Positions 5,432-5,472 of a stretch of 5,472 nucleotides of DNA are shown in pieces. Both the position numbers and the translations under genes were made by a program. The DNA is from Hyphomicrobiales bacterium (GTDB taxonomy: Bacteria; Pseudomonadota; Alphaproteobacteria; Rhizobiales; Devosiaceae), in contig WFOP01000206.1 in assembly GCA_015487985.1 (NCBI GenBank), positions 1-5,472 of the forward strand, written 5' to 3'. Within the stretch, counting starts at the first letter, position 1; each line of letters opens with the position of its first letter. The notes beneath the pieces are model-generated. The model was not told where the DNA came from. It saw only the letters and a list, made by a program, of their open reading frames with translations, and ran no database searches.

Positions 5432-5472
5432 TGGGCATATATTACCATTCGATCAGTTTGGAGTATTACACA

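Larger units (their letters stand above)
5323..5472 (-). other. open frame entering from the right edge, possible 3' end of an upstream gene
   Basis: Reading leftward from 5472, one frame stays open for 49 codons and ends in TAA at 5325-5323, 21 bases before the hfq GTG. The other two minus frames close within the first six codons. The product fragment (around RMVIYAHCRAMQKAV, ending in TAPVKK) was not recognised as TrkA, NtrX, MiaA or a D-amino acid aminotransferase, the usual hfq neighbours. An open run this long is expected by chance roughly one time in ten at even codon use, so it may simply be leader DNA. Confidence 0.2.

Overview
The window looks like chromosomal DNA from an alphaproteobacterium of moderate GC content. 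Two things suggest this. One is the block mazG / hflX / hfq, with hfq and hflX on one strand converging on mazG, next to a PhnP-like metallo-beta-lactamase-fold gene; this grouping is familiar from alphaproteobacteria. The other is the style of the proteins: the Hfq core is of alphaproteobacterial type, and HflX carries the GGPGETQIE and HMRDVANPD segments. The genus cannot be fixed from the sequence alone.

Layout. Bases 1-792 (+) hold a metal-dependent beta-lactamase-fold hydrolase whose first few codons lie outside the window. Bases 793-975 are a short spacer between convergent genes. Bases 976-1845 (-) encode an alpha/beta-fold hydrolase resembling proline iminopeptidases. Bases 1846-2149 are a 304-base divergent spacer with no convincing gene. 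Bases 2150-2773 (+) encode a PaiB-family FMN-binding protein. Bases 2787-3605 (+) encode MazG, a two-domain nucleoside triphosphate pyrophosphohydrolase. After 13 bases, the ribosome-associated GTPase HflX (3619-5022, -) and the RNA chaperone Hfq (5035-5301, -) form a tight operon read from right to left. Bases 5302-5472 are the hfq upstream region. They contain an A-rich stretch, a palindrome and an open frame that runs off the window edge.

How the genes relate. hfq-hflX is a classic RNA/ribosome stress pair, and MazG is a house-cleaning nucleotide hydrolase. The hydrolase-paiB pair in the middle looks like an accessory insertion: it is divergently arranged, visibly richer in A+T in the stretches sampled, and has no obvious link to the flanking housekeeping genes.

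No unknown multi-gene system, CRISPR array, RNA gene or insertion sequence is visible. The most interesting details are small: (i) a six-codon frame between paiB and mazG joined to both by ATGA overlaps; (ii) four consecutive A-R-N triplets abutting the hfq Shine-Dalgarno, a candidate Hfq autoregulatory site; (iii) Ser in place of the proximal-site His in Hfq, plus an Asp-rich C-terminal tail; (iv) minor start codons on both hfq (GTG) and hflX (TTG).
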